Assembly: GCA_964511625.1 (NCBI GenBank)
Contig: CAZEJG010000021.1
Location: 1 to 64,000, forward strand
Length of the DNA stretch: 64,000 nucleotides
Source: Pseudohoeflea sp964511625
GTDB taxonomy: Bacteria; Pseudomonadota; Alphaproteobacteria; Rhizobiales; Rhizobiaceae
Direction: 5' to 3'
Below are positions 42,628 through 50,791 of this stretch, in pieces (the first letter of the stretch is position 1; each line of letters starts with the position of its first letter). Below the pieces are notes generated by a model. That model saw only the letters and a list, made by a program, of their open reading frames with translations, made no database searches and was not told the origin of the DNA. Position numbers and translations under genes: made by a program.

Positions 42628-42659
42628 GGCGCCGTCCGTCTCGATGAGCGGGCGGCGCC
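42628..42659 (+). promoter_or_regulatory. Intercistronic hairpin between binding protein and ATPase genes
   Basis: GGCGCCGTCCG (42628-42638) pairs with CGGGCGGCGCC (42649-42659) over 11 bp with one G-U. No T-run follows. It separates the binding-protein cistron from the ATPase whose start lies 31 bases downstream. Confidence 0.75.
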
Positions 42660-42690
42660 GACAGCAATGAACCAAGCGAGGAAGCTGGCA

Positions 42691-43785
42691 TTGGCAACTC
42701 CGATTATCGATGCGTCCGACATCATCAAGGATTACGGTCGCATGCGCGCGCTGCACGGCGTCTCCCTCGAGGTGGGCGCGGGCGAATTCGTCGCTCTCGT
42801 GGGCCCGTCGGGCTGCGGCAAGACCACGCTTCTGAAAATTCTCGCTGGCTTCGAAGAGGCGACAGGCGGCCGGCTCGAAATCGAGGGCAAGGACATGCAG
42901 GGCGTTCCGGCGGCGAACAGGCCGACGCGAATGGTGTTCCAGAAACTCGCACTGTTTCCGCACAAGACCGTCGCCCAGAACATCGGTTTTCCGCTGAAAC
43001 TCCAGAAGGTCGACGCGGCCGAGATCGATCGGCGGGTCCGGTCCATGCTCGAGCTGATGCATCTCAACATCGCCTATCTCGATCGCTTTCCGGCTCAGCT
43101 TTCGGGGGGTGAGCAGCAGCGCGTGGCGTTGGCGCGGGCGCTGGTCTCCCAGCCGGGCGTGCTTCTGCTCGACGAGCCGATGAGTGCGCTCGACGCCAAG
43201 CTCAAGAAATCGCTTCAGGCCGAACTCAAGAAGCTGCACCGGGAAATCGGCACCAGCTTCGTGCTGGTCACGCACGATCTCGAGGAGGCGATGATGCTCG
43301 CCGACAGGATCTGCGTCATGCGCTCCGGCCATGTAATTCAGACCGGTACGCCGACCGACATCTATTATCGCCCGGCCAACATGTTCGTCGCGGGCTTTAT
43401 CGGTGAAACCAACTTTCTGCCCGTCGATGTCGCCCGCACCGGCAATGGTTTCGAGGTGAGCTCCTCGCTGGTCGCGGGCGGTCCCGTCCTGATGGGGGAG
43501 GGCAATGTTTCCCAGTTTCTCGGGGAGGGAGAAAAGGCGCTGCTGATCCGCCCCGAATCCATCGGGTTTATAAATGGCGAGCCCGGCCCAGAGACGTGGA
43601 CACTGAGCGGTGTAGTCGACGAGTACTTCATCAAGGGCTCGTCGACGCAATACCGCATACGTGTCGCCGGTCTCGATGCGCCGGTGGTCATGGATCTGCC
43701 GGGCTCCTCGGAACTGGTGGCCGATGTCGATGAAGAAGTGCGGATCGGCTTCGAACCCGCCCGCTCCTTCCTGTTGTCGGAGTAG
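42691..43785 (+). CDS. Polyamine-type ABC ATP-binding protein (PotA-like), second system
   Basis: 364 aa from the TTG at 42691, chosen because GAGGAAG precedes it by six bases; the ATG at 42667 has no ribosome site. Walker A VGPSGCGKTT, Q-loop MVFQKLALFPHK, signature LSGGEQQR, Walker B VLLLDEPMSALD and switch VTHDLEEAMM are intact, followed by a TOBE domain. It powers the two permeases encoded next. It is clearly different in sequence from the PotA at 37669-38760. Confidence 0.9.
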   Translation: MATPIIDASDIIKDYGRMRALHGVSLEVGAGEFVALVGPSGCGKTTLLKILAGFEEATGGRLEIEGKDMQGVPAANRPTRMVFQKLALFPHKTVAQNIGFPLKLQKVDAAEIDRRVRSMLELMHLNIAYLDRFPAQLSGGEQQRVALARALVSQPGVLLLDEPMSALDAKLKKSLQAELKKLHREIGTSFVLVTHDLEEAMMLADRICVMRSGHVIQTGTPTDIYYRPANMFVAGFIGETNFLPVDVARTGNGFEVSSSLVAGGPVLMGEGNVSQFLGEGEKALLIRPESIGFINGEPGPETWTLSGVVDEYFIKGSSTQYRIRVAGLDAPVVMDLPGSSELVADVDEEVRIGFEPARSFLLSE

Positions 43786-43787
43786 TC

Positions 43788-44666
43788 ATGAAGAGCCAGC
43801 GCAAGACATGGAACGATCCGGTCCTGGTGGCGGCGGTGGCGCCGCTGGCGCTGGTGATGCTGATCTTCTTCCTCATCCCTTTGGCGATGACGGTACTGCT
43901 GACGTTCCAGACGACGCAGTATTACCGTCTCCAGTGGACCTGGGACCTGACGATCTGGACCGAGATCTTCTCCAAGCCGCACTACTGGACGATCATGCTG
44001 CGGACCGTCGGCATGGCGCTGATCTGCGTGGCGATTTCCGTCGTCATCGCCTATCCGGCCGCCTATGCGCTGACGACGCGGCTCAAGACCTACAACGTGC
44101 AGATCCAGATCCTGATCATCTTCGCCTTCCTCACCGATGCGGTGTTGAAGACCTTCGGCTGGATTCTCGTGCTCGACCGGAACGGCGTCGCCAACTGGCT
44201 CCTGTCCTATCTCGGTTTCGGCCCGGAGGCGCTCGACATCCTGTTCACGCCGACCGGAACCATGATCGGCATGGTCTACAATCTCGCCGTCTATCCGATG
44301 TTCACGATCTATCTGTCGCTGGCGCGGCTAGACCGGGATCTTATCCTCGCATCCTATGACGCGGGCGCCTCGCGGATACGCACTTTCTTCGAGGTGACGC
44401 TGCCGCTGTCGCGGCCGGGTCTCTATTCCGGCGCGGTACTCGTATTCGTGCTGAGCCTCGGCGCGTTCCTCGAACCCAAGGTGCTCGGCGGCGGCACCTC
44501 GCCGCTCGCCTCGGAACTGATCCGGCAGAGCTTCGAGACGCGGGTCAACTGGCCGCTCGGTGCCGCACTGACAATCGTGCTGATCGCCATCGGCGCGCTG
44601 ACGCTCGCGCTCGCCGCGGCCTTCGTGTTCCGTCGGACCCTCTCCGGCGCAAGGGAGCCCGCATGA
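43788..44666 (+). CDS. Polyamine-type ABC permease (PotB-like), second system
   Basis: 292 aa with six helices. LASYDAGASRIRTFFEVTLPLSRPGL (about residues 183-208) is the EAA loop and LSLGAFLEPKVLGGG the PotB hallmark. It starts two bases after the ATPase stop and overlaps PotC by four bases. It is an inner-membrane channel subunit for the amine importer. Confidence 0.92.
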   Translation: MKSQRKTWNDPVLVAAVAPLALVMLIFFLIPLAMTVLLTFQTTQYYRLQWTWDLTIWTEIFSKPHYWTIMLRTVGMALICVAISVVIAYPAAYALTTRLKTYNVQIQILIIFAFLTDAVLKTFGWILVLDRNGVANWLLSYLGFGPEALDILFTPTGTMIGMVYNLAVYPMFTIYLSLARLDRDLILASYDAGASRIRTFFEVTLPLSRPGLYSGAVLVFVLSLGAFLEPKVLGGGTSPLASELIRQSFETRVNWPLGAALTIVLIAIGALTLALAAAFVFRRTLSGAREPA

Positions 44667-45487
44667 TGTCGCAACGTCTCAAGAATGCCTTCGTCGATAC
44701 CGCGCTCGTCGGCACGATCGTGCTGCTGCTGATCTTCTTCTATGCGCCGATCATCACGCTGGTGGCGTTTTCCTTCACGTCGAGCCGGGTTCTGACCTTC
44801 CCGATCGAGGGGTTCTCGCTGGAATGGTACGGTGCGCTTCTCGACAAGCCCGACTTTTTCCCGGCCGTCATCAACTCCGCGATCGTGGCGGCTGTCTCGA
44901 CGGTGATTGCGACCGTTCTCGGAACCGCCGGCGCCATCGCCTGGATCCGGTATTCCTTCCGCTTGCGCAATCTTTTTCGCGTCGTCACCTTCGCGCCGCT
45001 CCTGTTCCCTCAGTTGCTCCTGGGCGTGGTGATGCTTCTGTGGTTCTCGGTGCTGGGCAACTGGCTGAACTTCTCTGCCGGCCTCGTCACCGTGATCATC
45101 GGGCATGTCGTCTACATCACTCCCTTCGCGCTGGTGATCGTCGCGGTTCAGGTCTACGGATTCGACGAAACGCTGGAGGACGCCGCGCGCGATGCCGGCG
45201 CCAACCGCTGGGAAGTGTTCCGGGAAATCACTTTCCCGCTGTTGTGGCCTGGGATCTTTTCGGCGAGCATCTTCGCGTTCCTGCTCTCCTGGGGCAATTT
45301 TTATGTCTCCTATTCTCTGTCGGGCACCGACCGGACGCTGCCGATCTTCGTCTATAGCGGCATCGCTGTCGGCTCGTCGCCGATCTATCCGGCGCTCGCG
45401 ACGCTGAACTTCATTCCGGCGCTGATCCTGGTCGGGCTGGCCGAGTTCATGCGCCGGCGCGCGCTCAGGCGGCAAAGCGCCGTTTAG
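44663..45487 (+). CDS. Polyamine-type ABC permease (PotC-like), second system
   Basis: 274 aa. LEDAARDAGANRWEVFREITFPLLWPGI is the EAA loop, and the typical FLLSWGNFYVSYSLSG replaces the SLDD motif of classical PotC. Six hydrophobic helices. It is translationally coupled to PotB. It completes the second importer, with enzymes following downstream. Confidence 0.92.
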   Translation: MMSQRLKNAFVDTALVGTIVLLLIFFYAPIITLVAFSFTSSRVLTFPIEGFSLEWYGALLDKPDFFPAVINSAIVAAVSTVIATVLGTAGAIAWIRYSFRLRNLFRVVTFAPLLFPQLLLGVVMLLWFSVLGNWLNFSAGLVTVIIGHVVYITPFALVIVAVQVYGFDETLEDAARDAGANRWEVFREITFPLLWPGIFSASIFAFLLSWGNFYVSYSLSGTDRTLPIFVYSGIAVGSSPIYPALATLNFIPALILVGLAEFMRRRALRRQSAV

Positions 45488-45522
45488 CCAGTCACCTGAA
45501 GTCCCTCAAGAAGGCCTTTTCC

Positions 45523-46689
45523 ATGTCGTTTCATACCCAGACCGTGTCCAGCAACTGGAGCTTTCCGACGTCGGTGCGGTTCGGCAATGGCCGAGTCTCG
45601 CAGCTCGGCGCCATCGTCCGCGAACTCGGTTGCAGCCGTCCTCTCGTCGTGACCGACAGCGGGCTCCGGGATCTCTATCCGGTCCAGCGTGCGCTGGAAG
45701 CGCTACGCGCGGACGGGCTCGAGGCTGCACTCTTCTCTAACGTCAAGCCGAACCCGACCGGAACCAATGTCGCCGACGGTGTCGAGGTGTTGCGCGCGGG
45801 CGGGCATGATCTCGTCGTCGCACTCGGCGGCGGCAGCGCGCTCGATGCCGCCAAGGCGATCGCGCTGATGGCGAGCCAGACGATCCCGATGTGGGATCTC
45901 GAGGATATCGGCGACAACTGGACGCGCGCGGACACCTCCAATCTCGTTCCGGTCATCGCGCTGCCGACGACGGCGGGAACCGGTTCCGAACTCGGTCGCC
46001 CCTCGGTGATCACCAACGAAGCTGAGAAGAGAAAGGTCATCGTCTTTCACCCTCGGATGATGCCCGACGTCGTGGTGATGGACCCCGAGCTGACCACCGG
46101 GCTGCCGCCGCACATTACCGCCGCAACGGGCATGGATGCGCTGTCGCATGCGCTCGAAGCCTACAGCGCGCCATCGTTCCACCCGATGGCCGAAGGTGTG
46201 GCACTCAACGCCTTGCGGTTGATCAAGCAGTGGCTGCCGGTTGCCACGCTCGACGGCGGCAATCTCGAGTCGCGCGGACAGATGCTGGTCGCCTCCGGCA
46301 TGGGATGCGTGGCGCTGCAGAAGGGGCTCGGGGCCATTCATGCGCTCGCCCATCCGCTGGGCGCGCTCCACGACGCCCATCACGGACTGCTCAATGCGGT
46401 GCTGATGCCCTATGTCGTCGAGTTCAACAGGCCCGCAATCGAGGACAAGCTCGATTTCCTCGGCCGGTTCCTGGATCTGCCGGATGCCAGCGCCGCGGGC
46501 GTGGTCGCCTGGATCCGTGAGCTGCGTGAAACTCTCGCCATTCCCGAGACGCTGACCGCGATGGGTCTCGTCGACATCAACGTCGACAAGGTTGCCGCCA
46601 TGGGTGCGGTCGATCCATGCGCAGGAGGCAACCCGGTCCCGCTCGATCCGGACGGCTTGAAACAGATACTCATAGCAGCGATAGGGTGA
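45523..46689 (+). CDS. Iron-containing alcohol dehydrogenase (group III)
   Basis: 388 aa. The NAD motif GGGSALDAAKAIAL lies at about residues 103-116. The iron ligands fall in GMDALSHALEAYSAPSFHP and in HALAHPLGALHDAHHGLLNAVLMP (His residues about 265-286). TTAGTGSE is also typical. It oxidises a primary alcohol or reduces an aldehyde. Between a GS-like ligase/importer set and an amidase it may oxidise the alcohol of a gamma-glutamylated aminoalcohol. The chosen ATG follows the permease by 35 bases with AAGG upstream. No aldehyde dehydrogenase is seen nearby. Confidence 0.9.
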   Translation: MSFHTQTVSSNWSFPTSVRFGNGRVSQLGAIVRELGCSRPLVVTDSGLRDLYPVQRALEALRADGLEAALFSNVKPNPTGTNVADGVEVLRAGGHDLVVALGGGSALDAAKAIALMASQTIPMWDLEDIGDNWTRADTSNLVPVIALPTTAGTGSELGRPSVITNEAEKRKVIVFHPRMMPDVVVMDPELTTGLPPHITAATGMDALSHALEAYSAPSFHPMAEGVALNALRLIKQWLPVATLDGGNLESRGQMLVASGMGCVALQKGLGAIHALAHPLGALHDAHHGLLNAVLMPYVVEFNRPAIEDKLDFLGRFLDLPDASAAGVVAWIRELRETLAIPETLTAMGLVDINVDKVAAMGAVDPCAGGNPVPLDPDGLKQILIAAIG

Positions 46690-46750
46690 GGTAGCCGTTG
46701 TACCGGCAGGGCGAGGATACACTTGCCGCACCAGTTTTGAAGGAGCCGTC

Positions 46751-47548
46751 ATGATCCGGATTTCCGCCTTGCAGATGCAGACAGCCGGCGCAGATGTCGA
46801 CGCCAATCTGTCCCGGATCGAACGGGCGGCCGGGCAAGCTGTCGAGGCCGGCGCCACTCTTCTGGTCACGCCGGAGCTCGGGGTGACCAGCTATGGTGGT
46901 GGAGCGAAACTCCACGATCTGGCCGAACCGGCGGACGGACCGATCGTCGGCAGGCTGAGCGAGATGTCCCGACGCGTGGGCATCGCTCTGGTCGCGGGTT
47001 TCGTGGAGAAAGCGGACGACGGCACGATCTACAACTCCGCCGTCTACACCGATGGAGTGGAAACGCCCGCCATCTACAGAAAGGCCTGTCTCTACGGAGA
47101 TTACGAGCGCGAGCTGTTCACGCCGGCGCCGCCCGAGACCTGCCTGTTCCGTCATCGCGGCATGTCGCTCGGCATGCTGATCTGCTACGATGTCGAATTC
47201 CCGGAAAACGTCCGGCGGCTGGCGGTAGCGGGCGCCGAACTGATCGTCGTGCCGACCGCGACGCCCGCGGGGGCTTCGGGCACTTTTATCGCCGAAAAGA
47301 TGGTGCCGGTTCGCGCCTTCGAGAACCAGATCTTCGTCGCCTACGTCAACAATGTCGGTCGCGACGGCGATTTCACCTATGCCGGCCGATCGGTCATCGC
47401 CGCGCCGGACGGATCGGCGCTGGCCTCGGCGGGTCTCGCCGAAGAGTTCCTGACGGCGGACATCACGCAGGAGCCATATGCCTTGTCCCGAACCGAAAAC
47501 ACCTATCTCCGGGACTTGCCGTTTCCGACGCCAGGTCGTCGCGATTGA
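46751..47548 (+). CDS. Carbon-nitrogen hydrolase (nitrilase superfamily amidase)
   Basis: 265 aa. The catalytic triad is readable: E42 (TPELGVTSYG), K111 (YRKACLYGDYE) and C145 (LICYDVEFPE). The length and the RKACLYGDYE segment suggest the aliphatic amidase/omega-amidase-like branches rather than true nitrilases. It hydrolyses an amide bond in the cytosol. As the last gene of the amine operon it could release glutamate or ammonia from the gamma-glutamyl intermediate. AAGGAG lies before the ATG. Confidence 0.88.
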   Translation: MIRISALQMQTAGADVDANLSRIERAAGQAVEAGATLLVTPELGVTSYGGGAKLHDLAEPADGPIVGRLSEMSRRVGIALVAGFVEKADDGTIYNSAVYTDGVETPAIYRKACLYGDYERELFTPAPPETCLFRHRGMSLGMLICYDVEFPENVRRLAVAGAELIVVPTATPAGASGTFIAEKMVPVRAFENQIFVAYVNNVGRDGDFTYAGRSVIAAPDGSALASAGLAEEFLTADITQEPYALSRTENTYLRDLPFPTPGRRD

Positions 47549-47615
47549 CCCGAGACCTGGCTGGGAGGCAGCAACGCAAATCTCCCGGCAGGATTTCAAC
47601 GCGGGCGCCGGGATT

Positions 47616-48449
47616 TCACAGCGCAAAAGCGGGAAGGATGAAATCGGGTCGATCGCTGGCCGGTGAGTCGGCCAGCACGTCTTCAAGCGCCTCGTCCGCA
47701 TGGATTCCCGTTCGCACCAGTACCGTCTTGTATCCGGCCGTCCGACCGCCCCGAACGTCGTGGGCGGGGCTGTCACCGATGCAGACGGTGCGGTCCGGAG
47801 AGATGTCCCCAAGTGCCTGCGCGGCCATCTCGTAGATCAGCGGGTGCGGCTTGCCGACATATTCGACCGTGCCACCCAGTTCCTCGTAAAGGCCGGCAAT
47901 CCGTCCGGCGCCGAAAGCCGGTCCCCGCGCCGTCAGCATGGTCATGTCGGGATTGGTGCACAGGCAGGCGACGCCCGCCGATGCCGGGACCCGCAACATC
48001 CCGGCGTAGTGCTCGAGCGACATCTCCTCGCCGCGACTGCCGGCGATGATGACCAGCCGGGCGTCTTCCGGACGATCGGTCATCCTCAGGTCGAGCCCCT
48101 CGATCGGGCTCAGATCATCATCGCGCGACAGGATCATCACCGGCGCGCCGGGTGCGATCTGTGTGCCTATTCGGCCGGAAAGAGCGGCATGGGCCGCTTC
48201 TCCCGAGGACATGACGATCTCGAAACTGGTGCGGTCGAACCCCTTGGCCACGAGCCGGGCGGCATTGGCGGAAGACCGCTTGCCGGAATTGGACAGAATG
48301 ACGATGCGCTTGCGGCGACGCGCGAGTTCGGCCAGAGCCTCCGGCGCGCCCGGATAGGCCTCGCTCCCGTCGAGCAGCACGCCGAACTGATCGACCAGAA
48401 ACGCATCGAACTTATTCGCAAGGGCAGCCAAGGTCGTCTGCTCGCTCAT
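47616..48449 (-). CDS. HAD superfamily protein, class IIA (TIGR01459-like)
   Basis: 277 aa. Motif I reads FLVDQFGVLLDG: the nucleophile D20 is present, but the usual second Asp two residues later is F22, as in the DVWGVLHDG group. Motif II is ILSNSGKR and motif IV GDSPAHDVRGG. It is a cytosolic phosphatase-like protein whose lack of the normal acid/base Asp leaves activity uncertain. It is the last gene of the minus-strand sorC operon, overlapping the kinase stop by four bases. It may dephosphorylate a sugar phosphate of the pathway. Confidence 0.82.
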   Translation of the reverse strand: MSEQTTLAALANKFDAFLVDQFGVLLDGSEAYPGAPEALAELARRRKRIVILSNSGKRSSANAARLVAKGFDRTSFEIVMSSGEAAHAALSGRIGTQIAPGAPVMILSRDDDLSPIEGLDLRMTDRPEDARLVIIAGSRGEEMSLEHYAGMLRVPASAGVACLCTNPDMTMLTARGPAFGAGRIAGLYEELGGTVEYVGKPHPLIYEMAAQALGDISPDRTVCIGDSPAHDVRGGRTAGYKTVLVRTGIHADEALEDVLADSPASDRPDFILPAFAL

Positions 48450-49699
48450 CGCGCGCCCCGAAGCGCCAGCAAGGCTGTTCCGTAGGCGGCTTCCCCGCTC
48501 AGCGGGGGCTGCATGGGTACGCCGAGCCGTCTGGCGCGCATTCGCGTCCAGACCGCGTTTGCGGCGCCACCGCCGACGCTTCTCACGGAGGCAAGTGGCG
48601 GCGTGCCGAGCTCTTCCAGCCGCTTGTAGGCCATCGCCTCGATGCGGGCGATGCCGTCGAACAGGCCTTTCAGGAACGCTGCGTCGTCTTCAGGTCGCGG
48701 GTCCAGTCTCGGCTTCAAATCCGGATCTGCGATTGGAAAGCGTTCGCCGGGCCGGACCAGCGGGTAATAGTCGAGACCGCTGTCGGACTCCGGATCGATT
48801 TCGCCGGATAGTGCTTCCAGCTGCTCCGGCGTGAAGAAGTGCAACAGCACGTTGCCGCCGGTATTGGAGGCGCCGCCCGCAAGCCAGTGACCGAGAATGC
48901 GGTGGCTGTAGATGCCGAATTCCGGCGCCGAGACCGGCCGATCGGAGAGTATCTTGATCGTCAGCGTGGTGCCGAGCGCGCTGACCCCGTCGCCGGGACT
49001 GTCGGCGCCGGTCGCCACGAAGCTGGCGCAGCCGTCGGTGGTGCCCGCCACCACCAACGTTTGGGGCGACAGGCCGAAATCTGCGGCGACATCACGCGAC
49101 ACCCGCCCGACCGCTTCTCCTGGTTCGACCACCGGCGGCAAGAGCCTTGTCTCGAAACCAGTTCGCGCGATCCAGTCGGGCCAGCATCGGTTGTGAAGGT
49201 CGAAGCCTGTCTTCAGGGCGTTATTTTCGTCGCTGATCCAACGACCGGAGAACCGGTAGGCGATCCAGTCGGCCTGGTGGACGATACGTGTCGGTCGGTC
49301 AGCGGAAATCATGAGCGCGCGGGCGAGGGCGCTGTTTGCGCCGCGCGCTGCGCTGTCGTGTGGCGCCGCCGCGTCGATCCGTGCGAGCAAGTCCTTGTCA
49401 CCGCAGGCGTCGTTGTACATGAGCGCCTTTCCCTGCGGACTGCCGTCCTCGTCGATCCCGATCATTGTTCCCGACGTACCATCGACAGAGAGCGCGCGAA
49501 TCTCAGCCGGATCGATATCCGACAGGGCCTGCGAAACGGCCGACCGGACCGCAGCCCACCATGTCGCGGGGTCGCGCATGTCCGATCCGACTCCGCGCAT
49601 CGCCGCCTTGCCGCCGGCGCGCACCTCGCCCCCGGCATCGATGACGATGGCCCGCGCGCCGGAGGTGCCGATGTCGATGCCGAGATAGAGATCAGGCAT
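48446..49699 (-). CDS. FGGY family carbohydrate kinase 2
   Basis: 417 aa. The N-terminal ATPase-fold motif LYLGIDIGTSGARAIVID, then SVDGTSGTMIGID, VVAGTTDGCASFVATGA and the C-terminal RSVGGGAANAVWTRMRA are all FGGY landmarks. It is rather short for the family (usually 480-520), lacking inserts in the middle. It phosphorylates a ketose or polyol. It overlaps the class II aldolase stop by eight bases, implying that its product feeds that aldolase. This is one of two FGGY kinases in the same operon. Confidence 0.88.
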   Translation of the reverse strand: MPDLYLGIDIGTSGARAIVIDAGGEVRAGGKAAMRGVGSDMRDPATWWAAVRSAVSQALSDIDPAEIRALSVDGTSGTMIGIDEDGSPQGKALMYNDACGDKDLLARIDAAAPHDSAARGANSALARALMISADRPTRIVHQADWIAYRFSGRWISDENNALKTGFDLHNRCWPDWIARTGFETRLLPPVVEPGEAVGRVSRDVAADFGLSPQTLVVAGTTDGCASFVATGADSPGDGVSALGTTLTIKILSDRPVSAPEFGIYSHRILGHWLAGGASNTGGNVLLHFFTPEQLEALSGEIDPESDSGLDYYPLVRPGERFPIADPDLKPRLDPRPEDDAAFLKGLFDGIARIEAMAYKRLEELGTPPLASVRSVGGGAANAVWTRMRARRLGVPMQPPLSGEAAYGTALLALRGAR

Positions 49700-50702
49700 T
49701 GAGCGCCTTCCTGTATTTCTCGGCGTCCCAGTCGAGAAGTTCAGCGTTCTGATTCGGGGTCAGGTAGGCGAGTGTCGCATCTATCGGCACGCGCAACAGC
49801 ACATCGGCGAGACACTGCGACAGGGCGTGCGCGCCGTTCGAGGCGTCGGCGCGCATCACCACGCCTTTTCCGGGGACAATCAAAAAGGCAGGAGCATCCG
49901 AGGCGTCCGGCAGGCTGTCGCCCGAAACCGTTTCCGCTCCCACACCGCAGAAGATCACGTGATCGGGATAGAGGCTGCCGCCTGTGGCCTGTTTCATCCG
50001 TGCCTTGTCCAGTGCAAGCTGGTGAACACGCGCAGCGTTATCGGGCACCACCCAGCCGTCCGTCACGATCGCCTCGAGCGCGGCTGTATCCACGGGACGC
50101 GGAGCGGCCGGCGCGATCCTGAGTGCATCGACCACCTGACCAAGAAGGCGTTCCGCATCGGCAACACTCTCCGCGGCCACGATCAGCCCGTGATTGCGCA
50201 GGACGATCACGTCGGTTTCCGGTCCCATGGCGGATCGTACCAGACGCGCCAGATTGGCGCCCGGCTTGGCATAGGGGACGACCGCGTGGTCGAAATCACG
50301 CAGCCTCTCGGCGAGCAGCGTCGCAGCATTCGCCCGCACCGCATGGGCGAGGGTCTGAACGCAATGGACGTGAACGACGACCCTTTGCGGAAACACCGCG
50401 TGAAGGCTCGTCTCGATCGAGGGCCGCAAGTCCGCGCCACCGATGAGGAATTGTGCTGGCTGGTCGGCATTCACCGCGGGATCGTCGAGACCTGCGCGCA
50501 TGGCCGGCAAATCCACCGGAACAAAGACGTTTCGCGTCAACGCATCGGCGAGCAGCGTGCCGGATGCCTTGATCCACATGACGCCGTCGGCCTTGATCGA
50601 GGTATTGCCACCCGCCGCCTGGATGAGAAGGGGATCCGCGCCCACCCGGGCGGAGAGAGCCGCCAGTTCGGGCAGATCGTCTGGTGGCACAGGCAAGCTC
50701 AT
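49692..50702 (-). CDS. Class II aldolase/adducin family protein
   Basis: 336 aa. The phosphate-binding AAGGNTSIK, the zinc histidines in VVVHVHCVQTLAHA, and VLRNHGLIVAA are the class II (fuculose/ribulose-phosphate) aldolase motifs. A C-terminal extension of about 100 residues exceeds the 215-aa FucA-type enzyme and looks related to the N-terminal half of bifunctional aldolase/dehydrogenases. It should cleave or epimerise a ketose phosphate made by the neighbouring kinases. The start is the ATG at 50702; the upstream frame is open but has no ribosome site. Confidence 0.85.
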   Translation of the reverse strand: MSLPVPPDDLPELAALSARVGADPLLIQAAGGNTSIKADGVMWIKASGTLLADALTRNVFVPVDLPAMRAGLDDPAVNADQPAQFLIGGADLRPSIETSLHAVFPQRVVVHVHCVQTLAHAVRANAATLLAERLRDFDHAVVPYAKPGANLARLVRSAMGPETDVIVLRNHGLIVAAESVADAERLLGQVVDALRIAPAAPRPVDTAALEAIVTDGWVVPDNAARVHQLALDKARMKQATGGSLYPDHVIFCGVGAETVSGDSLPDASDAPAFLIVPGKGVVMRADASNGAHALSQCLADVLLRVPIDATLAYLTPNQNAELLDWDAEKYRKALNA

Positions 50703-50791
50703 CGTGAAAATCCTCTGTTGATCATCGGTACCGGCCGCGAGAGCACAGGTCGTGGTCGGCCATTTGATGTGCAGGCGGAATCGACCTGCCG

